Part shown: one piece after another, positions 12,023 to 23,930 of the stretch | Layout: each line of letters begins with the position of its first letter | Position numbering within the stretch: position 1 is the stretch's first letter | NCBI GenBank assembly: GCA_012064385.1 | Contig: QRDG01000129.1 | Span: 2,035,015-2,099,014, forward strand | Direction: 5' to 3' | Source of the DNA: Puccinellia tenuiflora | Lineage: Eukaryota > Streptophyta > Magnoliopsida > Poales > Poaceae | DNA length: 64,000 nt | The notes under the pieces: model-generated | What the model saw: the letters and a program-made list of their open reading frames with translations, nothing else | What the model was told of the DNA's origin: nothing | Database searches by the model: none | Made by a program: the position numbers and the translations under genes

Positions 12023-13231
12023 GGAACATAATGTAACTTTTTTAGCATACCAAAGCATGCGGCCTTGGGCAATAATAAAACCGATGTATCCAAAATATGT
12101 GTAAGAATCAATTCCGTGTAAGTGTATAAGCCTATTGAAATCAGTTCGCATATAAATAACAAATGGAACCCCAGATTTTTCTCTCCAGGTCAAGTCAAGA
12201 CATCAAATGTAATCACAACCCGATGACTAAGAGAAATAATTAAGGCATGTAGACTTTCATCCTCAAGCCGTAACAAACCTACCAGAAAGTCCCCAAGCAG
12301 AACAAACCTATCATAAATACATATTGGGTCTGAAGTAAATAGCACTGGCGGCCACTCAAGTGGTTCGGCGGGTGCACTTAGGTCACTCGTCTCGGAAAAC
12401 TGAGGAACCCATCACCGAACTGGACAAATGTGCACTCTACACTTGCTTGTTTGTTTACCGAGTACAGTCACGTGATTCTCACGTGCGCTCGTTGTGGACC
12501 ATTATTTTTACAAATAACACCTTTAATTTATTTTCGATAGCCTTCTCTAGCAGCTTTTTTACAAATAACCTTTTTTATTAATTATCAAGAGGAGCCTCCA
12601 CCGTGCCGCCCTTGCACAGCCATCAAGATGACGATGCGGAGCTAACGGACACGAATTCGGAGCTTGGAGAGGCCCACAACGACGAGTATGAGCATGATGT
12701 CCACGGGGGCACACTCTGGGACGCCGACCGCGTTCTCTGTGCACAGAGCAGGACAGGAGCTGGACCAGTCGGGAGAGATATATCATGACTAGGAGATTAC
12801 AAAGAAGAACACGAAAGGAGATGAGGAAATGATGGACGGCGGAAGGTCGGTTCGAGGACGAATTCGTCGCCTCTCCTGCACGATACGGAGCATCGAAACA
12901 TTGGCTTCCAACTAAACCTAAATCCCTGTACCTTGTGTGTAAAACAAATTTATCTATACAGCAAACAGAAACAAAATTAAACTACAATTAAGCGCGTGAT
13001 CTAAATCGGTTATTTTTACATCTAAGTCGAACCTCGAACGGCACAAGCCACATACAGTCTCATCGAACGGCACAAGCCACAATCACACGTACGGCCCCAG
13101 ATCCCAGCTTCATGGCCACGGGAAGCAACACCCATCAGCCGGCAAGAGAGCTGCAGCCGCCGCGCGTGCACCGATACCCGTCCGGGAAACCATGTCGATG
13201 GCCGGCCTGGGGCAGGGTGGATCACACTAGC

Positions 13232-13235
<4 letters not shown>
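12023..13235. other. Low-copy-looking DNA, nothing assigned
   Basis: No transposon ends, RNA gene or gene-like coding region recognised. A short open stretch at about 12603-12788 has acidic codon content but no recognisable domain. Confidence 0.4.

Positions 13236-13309
<74 letters not shown>
13236..13309. repeat. (GA)n microsatellite
   Basis: A run of about 37 perfect GA units. It lies about 275-350 bp beyond the stop of the minus-strand gene at 13584-14456, where it reads as (CT)n. Confidence 0.98.
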
Positions 13310-13313
<4 letters not shown>

Positions 13314-13583
13314 GAGGGAGGGAGAGAGGACCAACACGTTCGTGGGAGGCATGCAAAACCAACACGCGGCAGGCAAATACAACAACGAGCAACACAGGGC
13401 CGTTTATTGGATGCGGAACGTGGAACGGATGCTTGAGATCGACCAAAATCGGCACATAGAAGACGAAATGCAATCGAACTTGAAATAATTTTCTGAGCAA
13501 ACAGAGATTGCAACAAGTTTCATGCACTGGCACTGCCAATTGTTTCACAGGAGATTCATACAGTACCAGCGACGTACGGGCTC

Positions 13584-14456
13584 CTATTTGGCGGCGAAGA
13601 GCTTAACCGCCGCTCTCACGGCGAAATAGCCGGCGAAGATGACCACGGCGGCGCCGGCAGCGACGAGCGCCCACCACCAAGCCACCCCGGGGAAGACCGG
13701 AGCCATTTCTGGCTCCGGCGGGGCGTCGGCGGCGAGCAGCTCGCCGGGCGCGGCGGGGACGGCTTCGAGGAGGAAGAGGCGCGGCTCGGCCGGGACGGAG
13801 GTGGCGGGGACGTCGGCGTCGAGGAGGAAGAAGCGCGGCTCGGCCGGGGCGGAGGTGGCGGGGACGTCGGCGGTGAGGACGCGCTGCTCGGCCGGGACGG
13901 AGGCGGCGGGGACGTCGGCGTCGAGGAGGAAGAGGTGCGGCTCGGCCGGGGCGGAGGTGGCGGGGACGTCGGCGGTGAGGACGCGCTGCTTGGCCGGGAC
14001 GGAGGTGGCCGGGACGTCGACGGTGAGGACGCGCGGCTCGGCCGGGACGGAGGTGGCGGGGACGGCGTCGAGGAGGAAGAAGCGCGGCTCGGCCGGGGCG
14101 GAGGTGGCGGGGACGTCGGCGGTGAGGACGCGCTGCTCGGCCGGGACGGAGGCGGCGGGGACGTCGGCGTCGAGGAGGAAGAGGTGCGGCTCGGCCGGGG
14201 CGGAGGTGGCGGGGACGTCGGCGGTGAGGACGCGCTGCTTGGCCGGGACGGAGGTGGCCGGGACGTCGACGGTGAGGACGCGCTGCTCGGCCGGGACGGA
14301 GGTGGCGGGGACGTCGGCGTCGAGGAGGAAGAGGCGCGGCTCGGCCGGGGCGGAGGTGGCGGGGACGTCGGCGGTGAGGACGCGCGGCTCGGCCGGGACG
14401 GAGGTGGCAGGGACGGCGGCGGTGAGGAGGAGGAGGAGGAGGGTGAGGAGCGCCAT
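13584..14456 (-). CDS. Repeat-rich secreted/membrane protein, arabinogalactan-like (unrecognised family)
   Basis: Predicted 290 residues. ATG at 14456 was chosen because a TATA box lies about 40 bp upstream; the longer upstream frame would start beyond that TATA. Residues 1-15 are a leucine-rich signal peptide. Thirteen units of 16-18 residues follow, alternating VPATSVPAE...RVLTAD with VPATSAPAE...FLLDAD. A Pro/Ala/Glu linker and one hydrophobic segment (about 260-282, WWWALVAAGAAVV) end in a short basic tail. The Pro/Ala/Ser/Thr content suggests a hydroxyproline-rich cell-surface glycoprotein anchored by one membrane span. Units 3-7 are copied as 8-12 by a 249-nt duplication. No introns are needed. 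I do not recognise a named family, and the opposite strand is also open because of the GC-rich repeats. Confidence 0.6.
   Translation of the reverse strand: MALLTLLLLLLTAAVPATSVPAEPRVLTADVPATSAPAEPRLFLLDADVPATSVPAEQRVLTVDVPATSVPAKQRVLTADVPATSAPAEPHLFLLDADVPAASVPAEQRVLTADVPATSAPAEPRFFLLDAVPATSVPAEPRVLTVDVPATSVPAKQRVLTADVPATSAPAEPHLFLLDADVPAASVPAEQRVLTADVPATSAPAEPRFFLLDADVPATSVPAEPRLFLLEAVPAAPGELLAADAPPEPEMAPVFPGVAWWWALVAAGAAVVIFAGYFAVRAAVKLFAAK
13790..14400. repeat. Coding tandem repeat with a 249-bp higher-order duplication
   Basis: The 48-54-bp coding units fall into two alternating types. The segment around TCGAGGAGGAAGAGGTGCGG at 13921 recurs at 14170, exactly 249 bp later, so five units were copied as a block. 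Confidence 0.85.
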
Positions 14457-14493
14457 GGTGGTGGTGGTTGTGAGCTGTAGGTGGAGGGGTGAG

Positions 14494-14503
14494 CTTATAT
14501 AGG
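14494..14503 (-). promoter_or_regulatory. TATA box of the repeat-protein gene
   Basis: On the minus strand CTATATAAG lies about 40 bp before the ATG at 14456, which implies a short leader. It argues against the upstream in-frame methionines. Confidence 0.65.
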
Positions 14504-15580
14504 CGGCGACGGCGAGCGCCATGGTGCGTGCCGTTGAGTCAGAGAGCACTACTCTACCGTTTTCAGAGTAAATTTGATTAAACCAGTAAATGAATAAATA
14601 TGATTCTACTTCAACCGAGTAAAGCAAATTCAGAGATCATACGCAACTCCATCGAACATTCGCTCTGCTGGAGTCTAATTGCAGCCCCTATTTCGACTCG
14701 ATCATCGGCCTGCTACTTTTCTTCTCCAAAGTAAAAGAAAACAGAAAGCAGAGGAATTGGAAATATTGTAGTTACCCTGGAACTTTACAACTCTTGTGAA
14801 TAGATAAAAGCAGTCAACGCCACCAGCCAAGTAAGCAAATGAAAGAATGCAGATTGTCTCCGATGCAGGTAAACCCCCGACAGGGATGGGTGATGGTCAA
14901 CACTGAACGCAGCAGCAAGATGAAGGTACTCTGCAACCGGGGGTGATTGATCCGTCTATCAGTGAACTTTTAGCATGTCCAGAGGGATGTGCCAAAGTGA
15001 CTGAAGCTACTGCCTCCAAATTGTGACTCTTTACAGAGAATAAACTTGCTGGCTGAGATATCCTGGAAGAACTGAAGCAGATGAGCACTCTGTTTCAGAG
15101 TTTTTAGCTTTCCTTTGTCACACGCGAAGTGAATTTTGCTGCACACGTATGTGCCAAACATGTACGTAATTGATAGTACAACTTCTTAATTGTCCGATAG
15201 TATACATTTATCTTTTTTGAAACAACGCAAAAGATTTGCCATTTTCGTTAAATAAGCGAAAAAAATTACGGGCTATTACAAGTATAGTCTTGACTCAAGG
15301 TCAAGACCCCAAAAATAGTCTACTCTCGCGGCATGAAATTACATGAAGCTTTGGCTCCGGCAAAGCTCCACATTTTCACCTCCTCTTTTATCCTCTCGAT
15401 GAGGATGGTAGCCGTGGTCGAATTGTTCTCAGATACTCTCATTAATTGAGCCGTACGTGGTAGGCCCGCATACATACAGGGTCAGAGGTCAGCTGATGCT
15501 ACTTTAATTTCTGAGAATCAACTCGGGCGCATTTCAAAATTATGACACCGCTGGTTTGGGTGGAAGTCCATTCATTTTCT
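14504..15580. other. Intergenic stretch, nothing assigned
   Basis: Presumed upstream region of the minus-strand repeat-protein gene, then AT-rich DNA. No gene or transposon ends recognised. Confidence 0.4.
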
Positions 15581-15619
15581 TTGTGCAAGGGTTGCCGGAG
15601 CTGGAAATATAAAGTGTTA

Positions 15620-16300
15620 GAGCAACTCCAGCCGTTGGCCCCCCAGGGTATCCGGCGAAGGCCTTTTGGCCCTTCCGCCGGCGCTGTCCGAGTCTTGGGG
15701 AGGCCCTGGTTCCTAGTCCCCCCCCCCCCCCCCCCCCCCACAAATTTTCGCCCCCATGCCGGTTTTTTTAAACAACATGTTCCCGCTACAAAGGTCGGCG
15801 ATCATCATCACATAGCCACAAGTTTGGCGGATAAAAAAAATGACGAACGGCCACAATCGGCGATCAAAATCGGCCACAAATCGGTCGTGGAACGAAAAGA
15901 CGTTTATACTAAAGCAGTCGGCTCGTCGTCGTCCACTTCCACCACGGCAGGGTCGACCGGCGTTGGTGCAGGGCTCGGTGACGTGGATGCCGGCCTTGTG
16001 GCTCACCCTGGCGTCGATCCCGGCGTGGTGGCGGTACTCGGAGAAGGTGTCGTGGTAGAGCTTTCCATTGGCGGAGTCAGGGTCGGAGTCGGGCTGCCCC
16101 ATGTACCACGCCTTGACCTTGTCGTCCATCGTCGCCAGGTTGGCGCCCATGAGGAACTCCAGATCCGTGTTCCTCTTCTTGGCGTGATGTTGGTCTTGAG
16201 GAGATCGATCTTCACGTCATGTTTCTGCAGCAGCTGCGTCCACCTCTGATACATGTCAAACGTATTTGATGTTGTTTCATGATGTTTGGAGATGGTTCCA
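15620..16300 (-). mobile_element. Fragment of a non-autonomous DNA transposon with NAM-associated-like coding remnant
   Basis: The left part reads TTAGAGCAACTCCAGCCGTTG, a common start of grass DNA transposons, then a run of 22 C at 15718-15739. On the minus strand two frames join around 16150 to give HDVKIDLLKTN followed by MGANLATMDDKVKAWYMGQ. This pattern is common in wheat transposon proteins related to the NAM-associated C-terminal region or Harbinger ORF1. The frame break and lack of a transposase make it a remnant. The right end was not found. Confidence 0.4.
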
Positions 16301-16399
16301 CAATTCCTGATCTGAATACTGCTGTACCAAACCTGAATGAACCAGAGCATACTAGGGAAGGACTAAGGAGAAGAAATTCCAGTTACTCAAAACGCACCA

Positions 16400-17345
16400 A
16401 ATTTTCGAGAAATCGTAGAAGCTCTGCACGTCTTTGTATTAAGCTTAAAAGGAACACCGCCATAGAATGGCTACAACAGCACACTCACCCAAGACCCGCC
16501 AAGGCTACAACACACTCCTACAATAGCCAGACGACCAAGCACGCATGGCCTAACCCCCTGCCAAGAATGGCGAGGAGAAGGGACACTAGGCCTCAAGGCC
16601 GCATCATGACGACACCAACAACATCATAGCACAACTACTACAACAGGCTGCCCGGACCAACGTACCCCCTACACATGTGCCTAGAGAAATGGCGAGCAGA
16701 TGGCAGGATCCGAACCAACTTGAGGAAGCAATCAACTAGGAAGTGTTGGCAATGACGACGTACATTGCGCCCCGGAGACCCACTTCTTGGGTAATGGCAG
16801 CCACCAGAGACGTATCACCACTAAGCCTTGCCGTTGAGACCGGCGAGGCCACCACCACCAACTACACCATTGGGGATTCCCCTCGCAGCCTAGGCGACGC
16901 CTCCATGAAGGGAACGACATCATGACGTCGTCGCCGCCCGGTCCGGAAAACCAGACATAGGGTTTCCCCTGGCATCGAGGAGGGGAATGCACGGTCAAGC
17001 CCAAGACCACGCCTCCAAGGAGGGAGCGGCGCCCGCAGGCGTCGTCGTGGTCAGCGTCCGAAGCCGCTGGGTAGGGTTTTCACCCGGGCCACAAGACCGT
17101 GCCCTGACAGATTGTAGATGGGGTGGCGTGGAGGTATGTCGCGGAGCTGAACCACCACCGCAGGAAGCACTTGTCGTCGGCGAAGAAGGGGAGCCTCGAC
17201 CTCCACCAAGGCAGAGACCTCTACTCCACAGATCGAAACCAAAATGGCCAGATCTGCACGGAGGAGGTCAACTACCACCACCGAAGGTGCCACGCCAGCC
17301 ACCACGCCACTCATGTAGTTGGGTGTTGTTTACCTTCAGTAGCAC
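16400..17345 (-). other. Probable repeat, possibly a LINE-like 3' region on the minus strand
   Basis: Read on the minus strand this is GC-rich non-coding sequence ending in an AT-richer part around 16380-16450. Its texture resembles the 3' region of grass non-LTR elements, but I see no endonuclease, reverse transcriptase or poly-A end that would prove it. Confidence 0.25.
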
Positions 17346-18100
17346 TACATTTTGTACTTGTTACCTGAACTAGATCAATATGTAATGCCATCTTTCTTAT
17401 TACTCTGGGGATGATGTTGCCAAGATATTAATTTCTCCAGTGAGTGAGACTTGCTACATGAGTTCTGGAACATTTTTTAGACGCAAAATAACGCTCCCAT
17501 TTGCACACACAAAAATCTGGTATATTTTTGTAATCTGAGTAAGACTTGCTACATAAGTTCTCAAAATACCTCCTGATTGTGGAAGATATAAATAGAGCAC
17601 TCAAACAGAGAAGTCAACATGTTGGTTATGTTCCATAAAAACTTGGAAGTGTGAGATCTCAGGCCTGAACCGACGCGATTTTTGTGGAATTTGGTGGAGT
17701 AATTTGAGTTCGTCGCTCTGAACTTATCCGTCCTCGCACACACGAACAGAGGAGGCAGGAAAACAGAGTTTTGCGACGCTATTACCACCTGCGTCTTTTT
17801 GCTGGCTTTTATACAGAAGCTGAAAGACAAACACAACCTGACTACTACTTCTACGACTAGGTACTGCCGCAACATGTACACAGTATGCTTCTGGCAAAAA
17901 CTTATTATAGGCAAAGTTCAGATAAAACTACACCTTGACAGTTACAGAGTAAAGTGTCGAGCTTAACTCAACAGGAAGCAATACTGCTCCAATCGCACAA
18001 ATCCATACATTCAGTGGGTTACAGTGTTAGTTGGCATCTCAGATCACTACAAGCAAGAACATTTCAGCTATCGTGTATCCAAACAGATTACAAGCACCGG
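17346..18100. other. Intergenic stretch with a short duplicated motif
   Basis: GACTTGCTACATGAGTTCT at about 17448 recurs as GACTTGCTACATAAGTTCT at about 17543. Nothing else was assigned. Confidence 0.4.
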
Positions 18101-18112
18101 AATGCCTCTCAA

Positions 18113-18400
18113 TCAGTACAATAATAAGAAGACAAAAATAAGAAAATATGTACAGAAATGTCTGAATTCCCAACTACTACGCCATGGACGGAGCCAATTG
18201 CAGAAACCTCCATCTTGATAGCCTCCGCGATCGACACACGAGAGCGTCGGCTTCTCGTTGTAAGTGAACTGCATGTCTCTTTTTTGAGTTTTGACTCCCC
18301 GAGCCCCATGCCTGGCCGAGGCCGTGCTTTGCGAGGGCTTCCTGAACCTACTGACCCGGCCTTGAGAGTAGAACCTGAAAAAGGGATGACAGGTTGGTGC
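18113..18400 (-). other. Possible exon of an unidentified minus-strand gene
   Basis: The minus strand reads CCCTTTTTCAG then an open stretch starting GTTCTACTCTCAAGG, which looks like a splice acceptor followed by about 70-90 open codons (SRFRKPSQSTASARHG, then QFTYNEKPTLSCVDRGG). No domain was recognised, and a second overlapping frame is also open (SIAEAIKMEVSAIGS). It may be a terminal exon, a pseudogene or chance. Confidence 0.22.
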
Positions 18401-18876
18401 AGGCAGAGTTAGCACTTGGAATTTCATTTAGCCTCGATCTCATGTACACAGGAACGAGTCGAACATCTTGTTAGAAAATATGCCTTTGGAAAGTAGAATA
18501 TTTGCTGCTGGGCTGCTGGCAAGTGCAAATCAACAAATTAAACAATCCCACACATATGCAGATTTACGAGTAAGAAGCTAACCTGGTTTTACAAAATCAA
18601 TAAGCCAAAGTCAATTCTTCAGTTGATGGTTCTGAATTCATCTATGCATTCAACATACGGGCAGCAAAACAAATTTACCTTAGAATAGAGAGTTCAGTGC
18701 ATAGTTGGGAGCTAGGTCCGTGCAGAGTTGGGAGGCAGCTAGCAAAGGTTCTCCGTGCGAGCTGGTGGTTATGGCAGGGAGAACGGCGAACAAGTCCAGC
18801 GTCGGGCTGACAAACTCGTCAGGCGGCAGGCTGCTCCGAGGCGTGTGCTTCTGCAAGCCGACACACGGACCTCCGC

Positions 18877-19462
18877 TGCAAGGGTCATCGATTTAACGGC
18901 ACCTGGCATGCATACTCACAATGGCATGAGTTGTAGAAGCAGAGCATTCCTTGATAGCCTACTTACCAATCAGCTCAACGATTTTACAAGGGCGACCTTA
19001 ACCACAATCACATGAACCTTACCATTACATACACATCATAACCCAGATTGTATAGAGTGTTTCTTCCACCTTGGCAGCGCGGCATTGGCAGTGTGCGCCT
19101 TCTCCTCCCTCCTCCATCTGGCCCTGCCCGAAAAAGATCCGTCCCTTGTGGGAGGTGTGGCACCAAAATCAAATCAAATCAGCCAAATTTCCGCCTAAAA
19201 ATCGAATCTGCTGTGTACTAGTTTGGGAATCAAGTAAAGGCATGACAGAATGCGGATCAAGAAGCCACCTTTGGATACCAAAATTCAAACATTGCCACTA
19301 CCCGGCTGCCAGTGGGTCGGCCCGACACGTACATGGAGGACTCCGTATGTGGTGCGAGAACGGCACAATTTCTGGAGCGACACAAGGAAGTACAGCGGGT
19401 TTCTTTCTTTCTTTTGCCTACCAACAGACGGTACACGGCCATCGTTTCTCGCGTTAAAATAG
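18877..19462. repeat. Dispersed duplication, copy 1
   Basis: TGCAAGGGTCATCGAT to GCGTTAAAATAG matches 23421-23927 in several near-identical blocks, including ATCAAATCAAATCAGCCA and the block around CCACCTTTGGATA. Copy 1 contains an extra segment of about 115 bp near 19020-19136. Confidence 0.85.
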
Positions 19463-20658
19463 CTAGTCAAATGTTGTATATGAATATTTTCGAAAATTCG
19501 AAAGTACATTAAAATTTCTTTTATAATCTTTTTTTTTTGGAAGCTTATATAGTAGGGAAGGCCCCTATTGCTCTAGGAACGCCGTGACGACACCCACCAA
19601 CTCCCGCAATCACACAGTTTGGAAGCTTATAAATTTTCAAGAAACTACTACTAATTAGTCATGCACTATTTATGAATAGATTGACGTAGTTAAATACTGC
19701 CTCATAAATATGATTCTTTGCAAGGTCGGCCAAAAAAATGAAATATTGTATAAAAGAATGTAATGGAAAGTTCTTTTAAAAGGAGGTTAAGAATACAATG
19801 CAAGTTACTTATAAGTAAAATCAGTTAGTGATTTTCCCGCGGGACACAAATGGTAATGATTGAAACTAATATCGCTCGACACAAACGTGTCGAGTGTCTA
19901 TCGGTGGAGCTTCTGAGTTCAAGTCTGCTTGTGCACATTAGCGTACACCAGCCATAGTTTGGCATCAGCCAAGGCGCTGAGTTTACACACAGATGCACCT
20001 GTACTTGACGTTGACAGTCCAGAGTTTACACACAGAGTCTACTAATTAGGCTACAGATCTCTTCGGGCAATTTCTCTGTGCAAGGGTTGCCGGAGCTGGA
20101 AATAACGTGTAGAAGAGGGATCACGTATACTTGAAGTCTGGAGGGACACCTAAAAATGGGAAAAGCCGGGAGAAATTTGACGGCATGCTCGTCATGGACA
20201 AAGACATCTTCAATATAAAGCAGGTCTGCCTCACTCGTCTCTTTTTATCTCTCTCCCCGATTCGAATCCTTGTTAATTGTAGATATATTTGTGTTGCATT
20301 TTATCACGCCTTTTGATATTTTCTTGCTGTTGGGGTGTCCTGCACGCGATTCACGGCTTTTGTGCTACTCGTATGAGAGGATGCGTAGCTCGTACATACT
20401 TGGGAGGTTCAGCAGTCCGAAACATTCTTGGTCTTTGTGCTGCTCGGTTGAGAGGATACATGGCCAGTGGAGCCGGTACGTACATACTTGGAAGGTTCAC
20501 CCATTCAGAACAGGTACAGCAATGTCCGTTCAGTATGAATAATACAACATATCAATTACTATGATTATGTCGTGTGTCTATCCTTGATTGTGACAGCAGC
20601 CAGTTATATCTTTAGTGCACGATCGATGCTGACCTCTTTTGTCGTTAGGGGACGAAAT
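19463..20658. other. Intergenic stretch, nothing assigned
   Basis: CTGTGCAAGGGTTGCCGGAG at about 20075 recurs from 15581-15600, so a short block (about 28 bp) is shared with the region before the DNA transposon fragment. No gene model is convincing. Confidence 0.4.
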
Positions 20659-20677
20659 GAAAAAAAAAAAAAAAAAA
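20659..20677. repeat. Poly-A tract
   Basis: About 18 consecutive A residues. It could mark the 3' end of a retroposed sequence, but no target duplication was found. Confidence 0.7.
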
Positions 20678-20699
20678 GACATGGATGGGTGTAGATCAG

Positions 20700-21640
20700 C
20701 ATCACATATCGATGCAGTTTTAACTTGAATCATTATTAGATCTGGACATTACTCTTCTGGAATGTTGGGGTCAACATTTGAAGTTGAGTCCACAACACTA
20801 CATAGCCGTCGGCGTAGGTCAAATTGTCGCGTCGTCGGCGTATTAACTCGTAGGCATTGCCAAATATGCTATTGAAATATTTTTTTCATCATTTTTTTAA
20901 ATTACTTATATTTTTTAATTCTATTTTTATTTCTATTCTGAAATTTTCCACTTAGCCACACACTTAAACTCTAATTCCACTCATAATCTCGAGATTGCTC
21001 CAGCCCAAGCACGCTTAACTTTTGAGTTTCATACAAATTAGCTAACAAATGAGAAATTAGAACTTACTGATATTACTATCCTATCAATCACATTAACCCC
21101 TGGGTTATGATGTTACACTTTTATTATTTAAATTTTGAAAATTTATTTGAATAAATAACAATGATTAAGTAATAATATTTTTGAATAAATAACACTAAAA
21201 TGAATTTTACTTTATTTTTTCCCTTTCTACATTTAATATAGAATATCTCATATCTTTAGATCCGTTAATCGGAATTTGACAAATAAAATGTCTAAATCGA
21301 TTAGAAAAATGAGAGGAATTCAAATATGACATCCATATCATCTGGTGCATCACATAAACATTGATAAACTTGGTATTTCAATGAATAGGAATGGGGCCAT
21401 TTTGACCATTTTTTCAAAAAAGTAAAGGAAAGTGAAAAAAATACTCAAGAAATGGAAGCAAGTACCAAAAATATGTTGCAAAATGACACCCATTTAATTT
21501 TCACAAATAGTAGTACATATATGATGGATAATCCCCAAGTATAATGAATTTTCTCGCTTTCTATCTAATTTCGCCTACTTAAATGACGTTATGTTGCTTT
21601 TCGGAAAGTAATAGAAATTTGAACTACAAGTTTGTGATAG
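20700..21640. other. AT-rich stretch, nothing assigned
   Basis: Contains CACTACATAGCCGTCGGCG at about 20797, which resembles a CACTA-type terminus but has no partner. No coding region was seen. Confidence 0.35.
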
Positions 21641-22205
21641 TTTGCTCTGAATATTTTCGAAAATAAACATTTTTTAACATGAACAATTTCAAAATTTGAA
21701 TATTTTTTAGTTTTGAACATTTTTTATTTGAAATAAGTTTTTGAAAAATAATCATTTTTAGAATTTAAAAAATTCAAAACTACTTTTTTAGTTTAAATAA
21801 TTTCCAGATATGAACAATTTTAATCTGAACAATTTTCAAATTTGAATATTTTTCAAATCTGAACTGTTTTCAAATTTGAACATTTTTTAAATCCGAATAG
21901 TTTTCGAATTTGAACATTTTTCAATTCTGAAACAGCTTTCGAATTTAACATTTTTTAATCGGAACAGTTTTTGAATTTGAACATTTTCCAAATCTGAACA
22001 TTTTGTAAAATAAGTATTTTCAAAATCATATACAATTTTTTAAAAATAAACATTTTTAAACTTGAACATAATTTTAAATGAACATTTTTTACTTTTGAAC
22101 ATTTTCAAAATCTAAACAATTTTTTGTTTTAAACATTTCCAAAATCTGAACATTTTTTATTATGAAAATTATCAAAATTTGAACATTTATTTAATCTAAA
22201 AATAA
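21640..22205. repeat. Degenerate low-complexity repeat built on GAACATTTTT
   Basis: Dozens of variants of TTTGAACATTTTT and TCTGAACATTTT occur about every 18-25 bp. The pattern is not exact enough for a satellite; it resembles AT-rich low-complexity interiors of grass DNA transposons. Confidence 0.7.
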
Positions 22206-22395
22206 TTTAAATAATAGAGAAAGAAAAACGAAAAAGAAACAAAAATGAAAGAAAAAAGAAAATTATAAGAAACCAAAAAGTAAAATAAAAGATATAGAAA
22301 ATAAAAAAGAAACGAAAAACTAAAATAAAATAAATGAAAAAATTAAGAAAAAAACTGATATAGAAAAAAAGAGGAAACAGAAACAGAGAAAAAAC
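22206..22395. repeat. Adenine/purine-rich tract
   Basis: About 190 bp of AAAGAAA/AAATAAA-type sequence that changes abruptly to GC-rich DNA (GCCGACCGCGCGCGG) at about 22415. It continues the low-complexity block and may belong to the same unclassified DNA transposon. Confidence 0.6.
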
Positions 22396-23420
22396 CCGAA
22401 CTGGGCAGAAATGGCCGACCGCGCGCGGGGGTGCGCGACGCGACGCTGTTTTGCCGCTAAAGGCAGCAAATAGGGATCCGTCTGCATACCCATGGCGCCG
22501 CCCCTGAGCACAAGTAACATCAAGTGAGCGTTCGCCTCGTTTTAAAAACCGGTTATCTAAAGTGACATTCAACTTTCTTCTTAGTTTTGGTGCGTCACGG
22601 TTCGTGTGTCACGGTTCGTGTGTTTCTTCTTCCTTACAAATGGAGCCGAGGCGACGGCGGCAGCTTGCCGCGACATCAAAAGTGATGACGAGAATGGAGC
22701 GAGCTGGAGCCGTCAGAGACGCGGCTCGCTGCGCGCGTGGGAGGCGAGTAAGAAACTTAATTTTGGGGGTGCGGGGTCGCCGGAGCCGGAGAATAAGGAT
22801 GTGTTTAGAGGAATGGTCGGGCGAGGGTGGACCGGCGGAGGAGTAGCTCGAGGCAAGGCGGCGCGGCGGGGCGCCGCGACAGCGCGCCAGCCGCGGACGG
22901 GGCTGACGGTGGGTTTGGCCGGTGGTGGTTGCGGGGGAGGCAGCACTCGCTGAAGTTGGAGAAGATGATGATGACGTCGTTCGACTGAGAACTAATTTAG
23001 CTCTTAGTCGAATGAGCGTTAGATACACCCTTTAAGAAAACTTCAAATGAACAAGTATTTCAAAGCATGAAGCATAATGGCAATCACATCAGCTGAAGAA
23101 ATAGAACTTTAGGATAACCGGACAATTAACATGAGATGAGCAAGGGTTTCACAGCATCAAGATAATCACTATGTCATGAGTTGTACTAACAGGGAATTAT
23201 CATTGTAGCCTAATTAACAAAAAAAAAAAGTGCGATCGTTCCGTAGCAGCAAGCATAATGGCAAACATCTAGAAGATTGTGAGGATTTGGCAGAGGCAAC
23301 CATATTCGGAATGTGAGGTGTCCACTGAAGCAATCTGGTATCATAAACACCATTATAACGCACAAATTGGTGGAAATTCATTCTGTACAGAGAACTAGAG
23401 TATTAATACACAGTTAGCAA
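22396..23420. other. GC-rich then AT-rich stretch, no gene assigned
   Basis: 22600-22960 is GC-rich with open frames on both strands but no domain. An imperfect inverted repeat (TTCGACTGAGAACT / AGCTCTTAGTCGAA) lies at about 22979-23011. Confidence 0.4.
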
Positions 23421-23927
23421 TGCAAGGGTCATCGATGTAACGGCACCTAGCATGCATAATCACAATGGCATGAGTTGTAGAAGCAGATCATTCCTTGACA
23501 GCCTACTTACCAATCAGCTCAACGATTTTTCAAGGGCAACATTAACCACAATCACATGAACCTTACCAATCAGCTCAAGATCCGTCCCTTGTGAGAGGTG
23601 TGGCACCAAAATCAAATCAAATCAGCCAGATTTCGGCCTAAAAATCGAATCAGCTGTGTACTAGTTTGGGAATCAAATAAAGGCATGACAGAATGCGGAT
23701 CAAGAAGCCACCTTTGGATACACGACGAACAGTACATCTTTTCATCTCCGTCGTACGGACTTAGGACATCTCACATATGTCTATACGGTGTGTCGGCCCG
23801 ACACGTGGAGGACTCCGTACGTACGGGAACGGCACAATTTCTGGAGCGATACAATGAAGTACAGCGGGTTTCTTTCTTCTACCTACTAACACAGGGTACA
23901 TGGCCATTGTTTCTTGCGTTAAAATAG
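23421..23927. repeat. Dispersed duplication, copy 2
   Basis: Matches 18877-19462 in order and orientation. The match ends 3 bp before the LTR of element B, so element B probably inserted into this copy. Confidence 0.85.
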
Positions 23928-23930
23928 ATC

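Noticed and set aside
12603..12788. Short acidic open frame
   Set aside because: About 60 codons, no homology recognised, no promoter or splice context.
13639..14502. Long plus-strand Gly/Ala/Arg-rich open frames opposite the repeat-protein gene
   Set aside because: They are mirror readings of the GC-rich coding repeat, with no signal peptide, domain or promoter of their own.
20790..20860. CACTA-type terminus (CACTACATAGCCGTCGGCG)
   Set aside because: No matching opposite end, target duplication or sub-terminal repeat pattern nearby.
22609..23028. Minus-strand Arg/Ser/Ala-rich frame
   Set aside because: Composition-driven open frame in GC-rich DNA with no domain or promoter.
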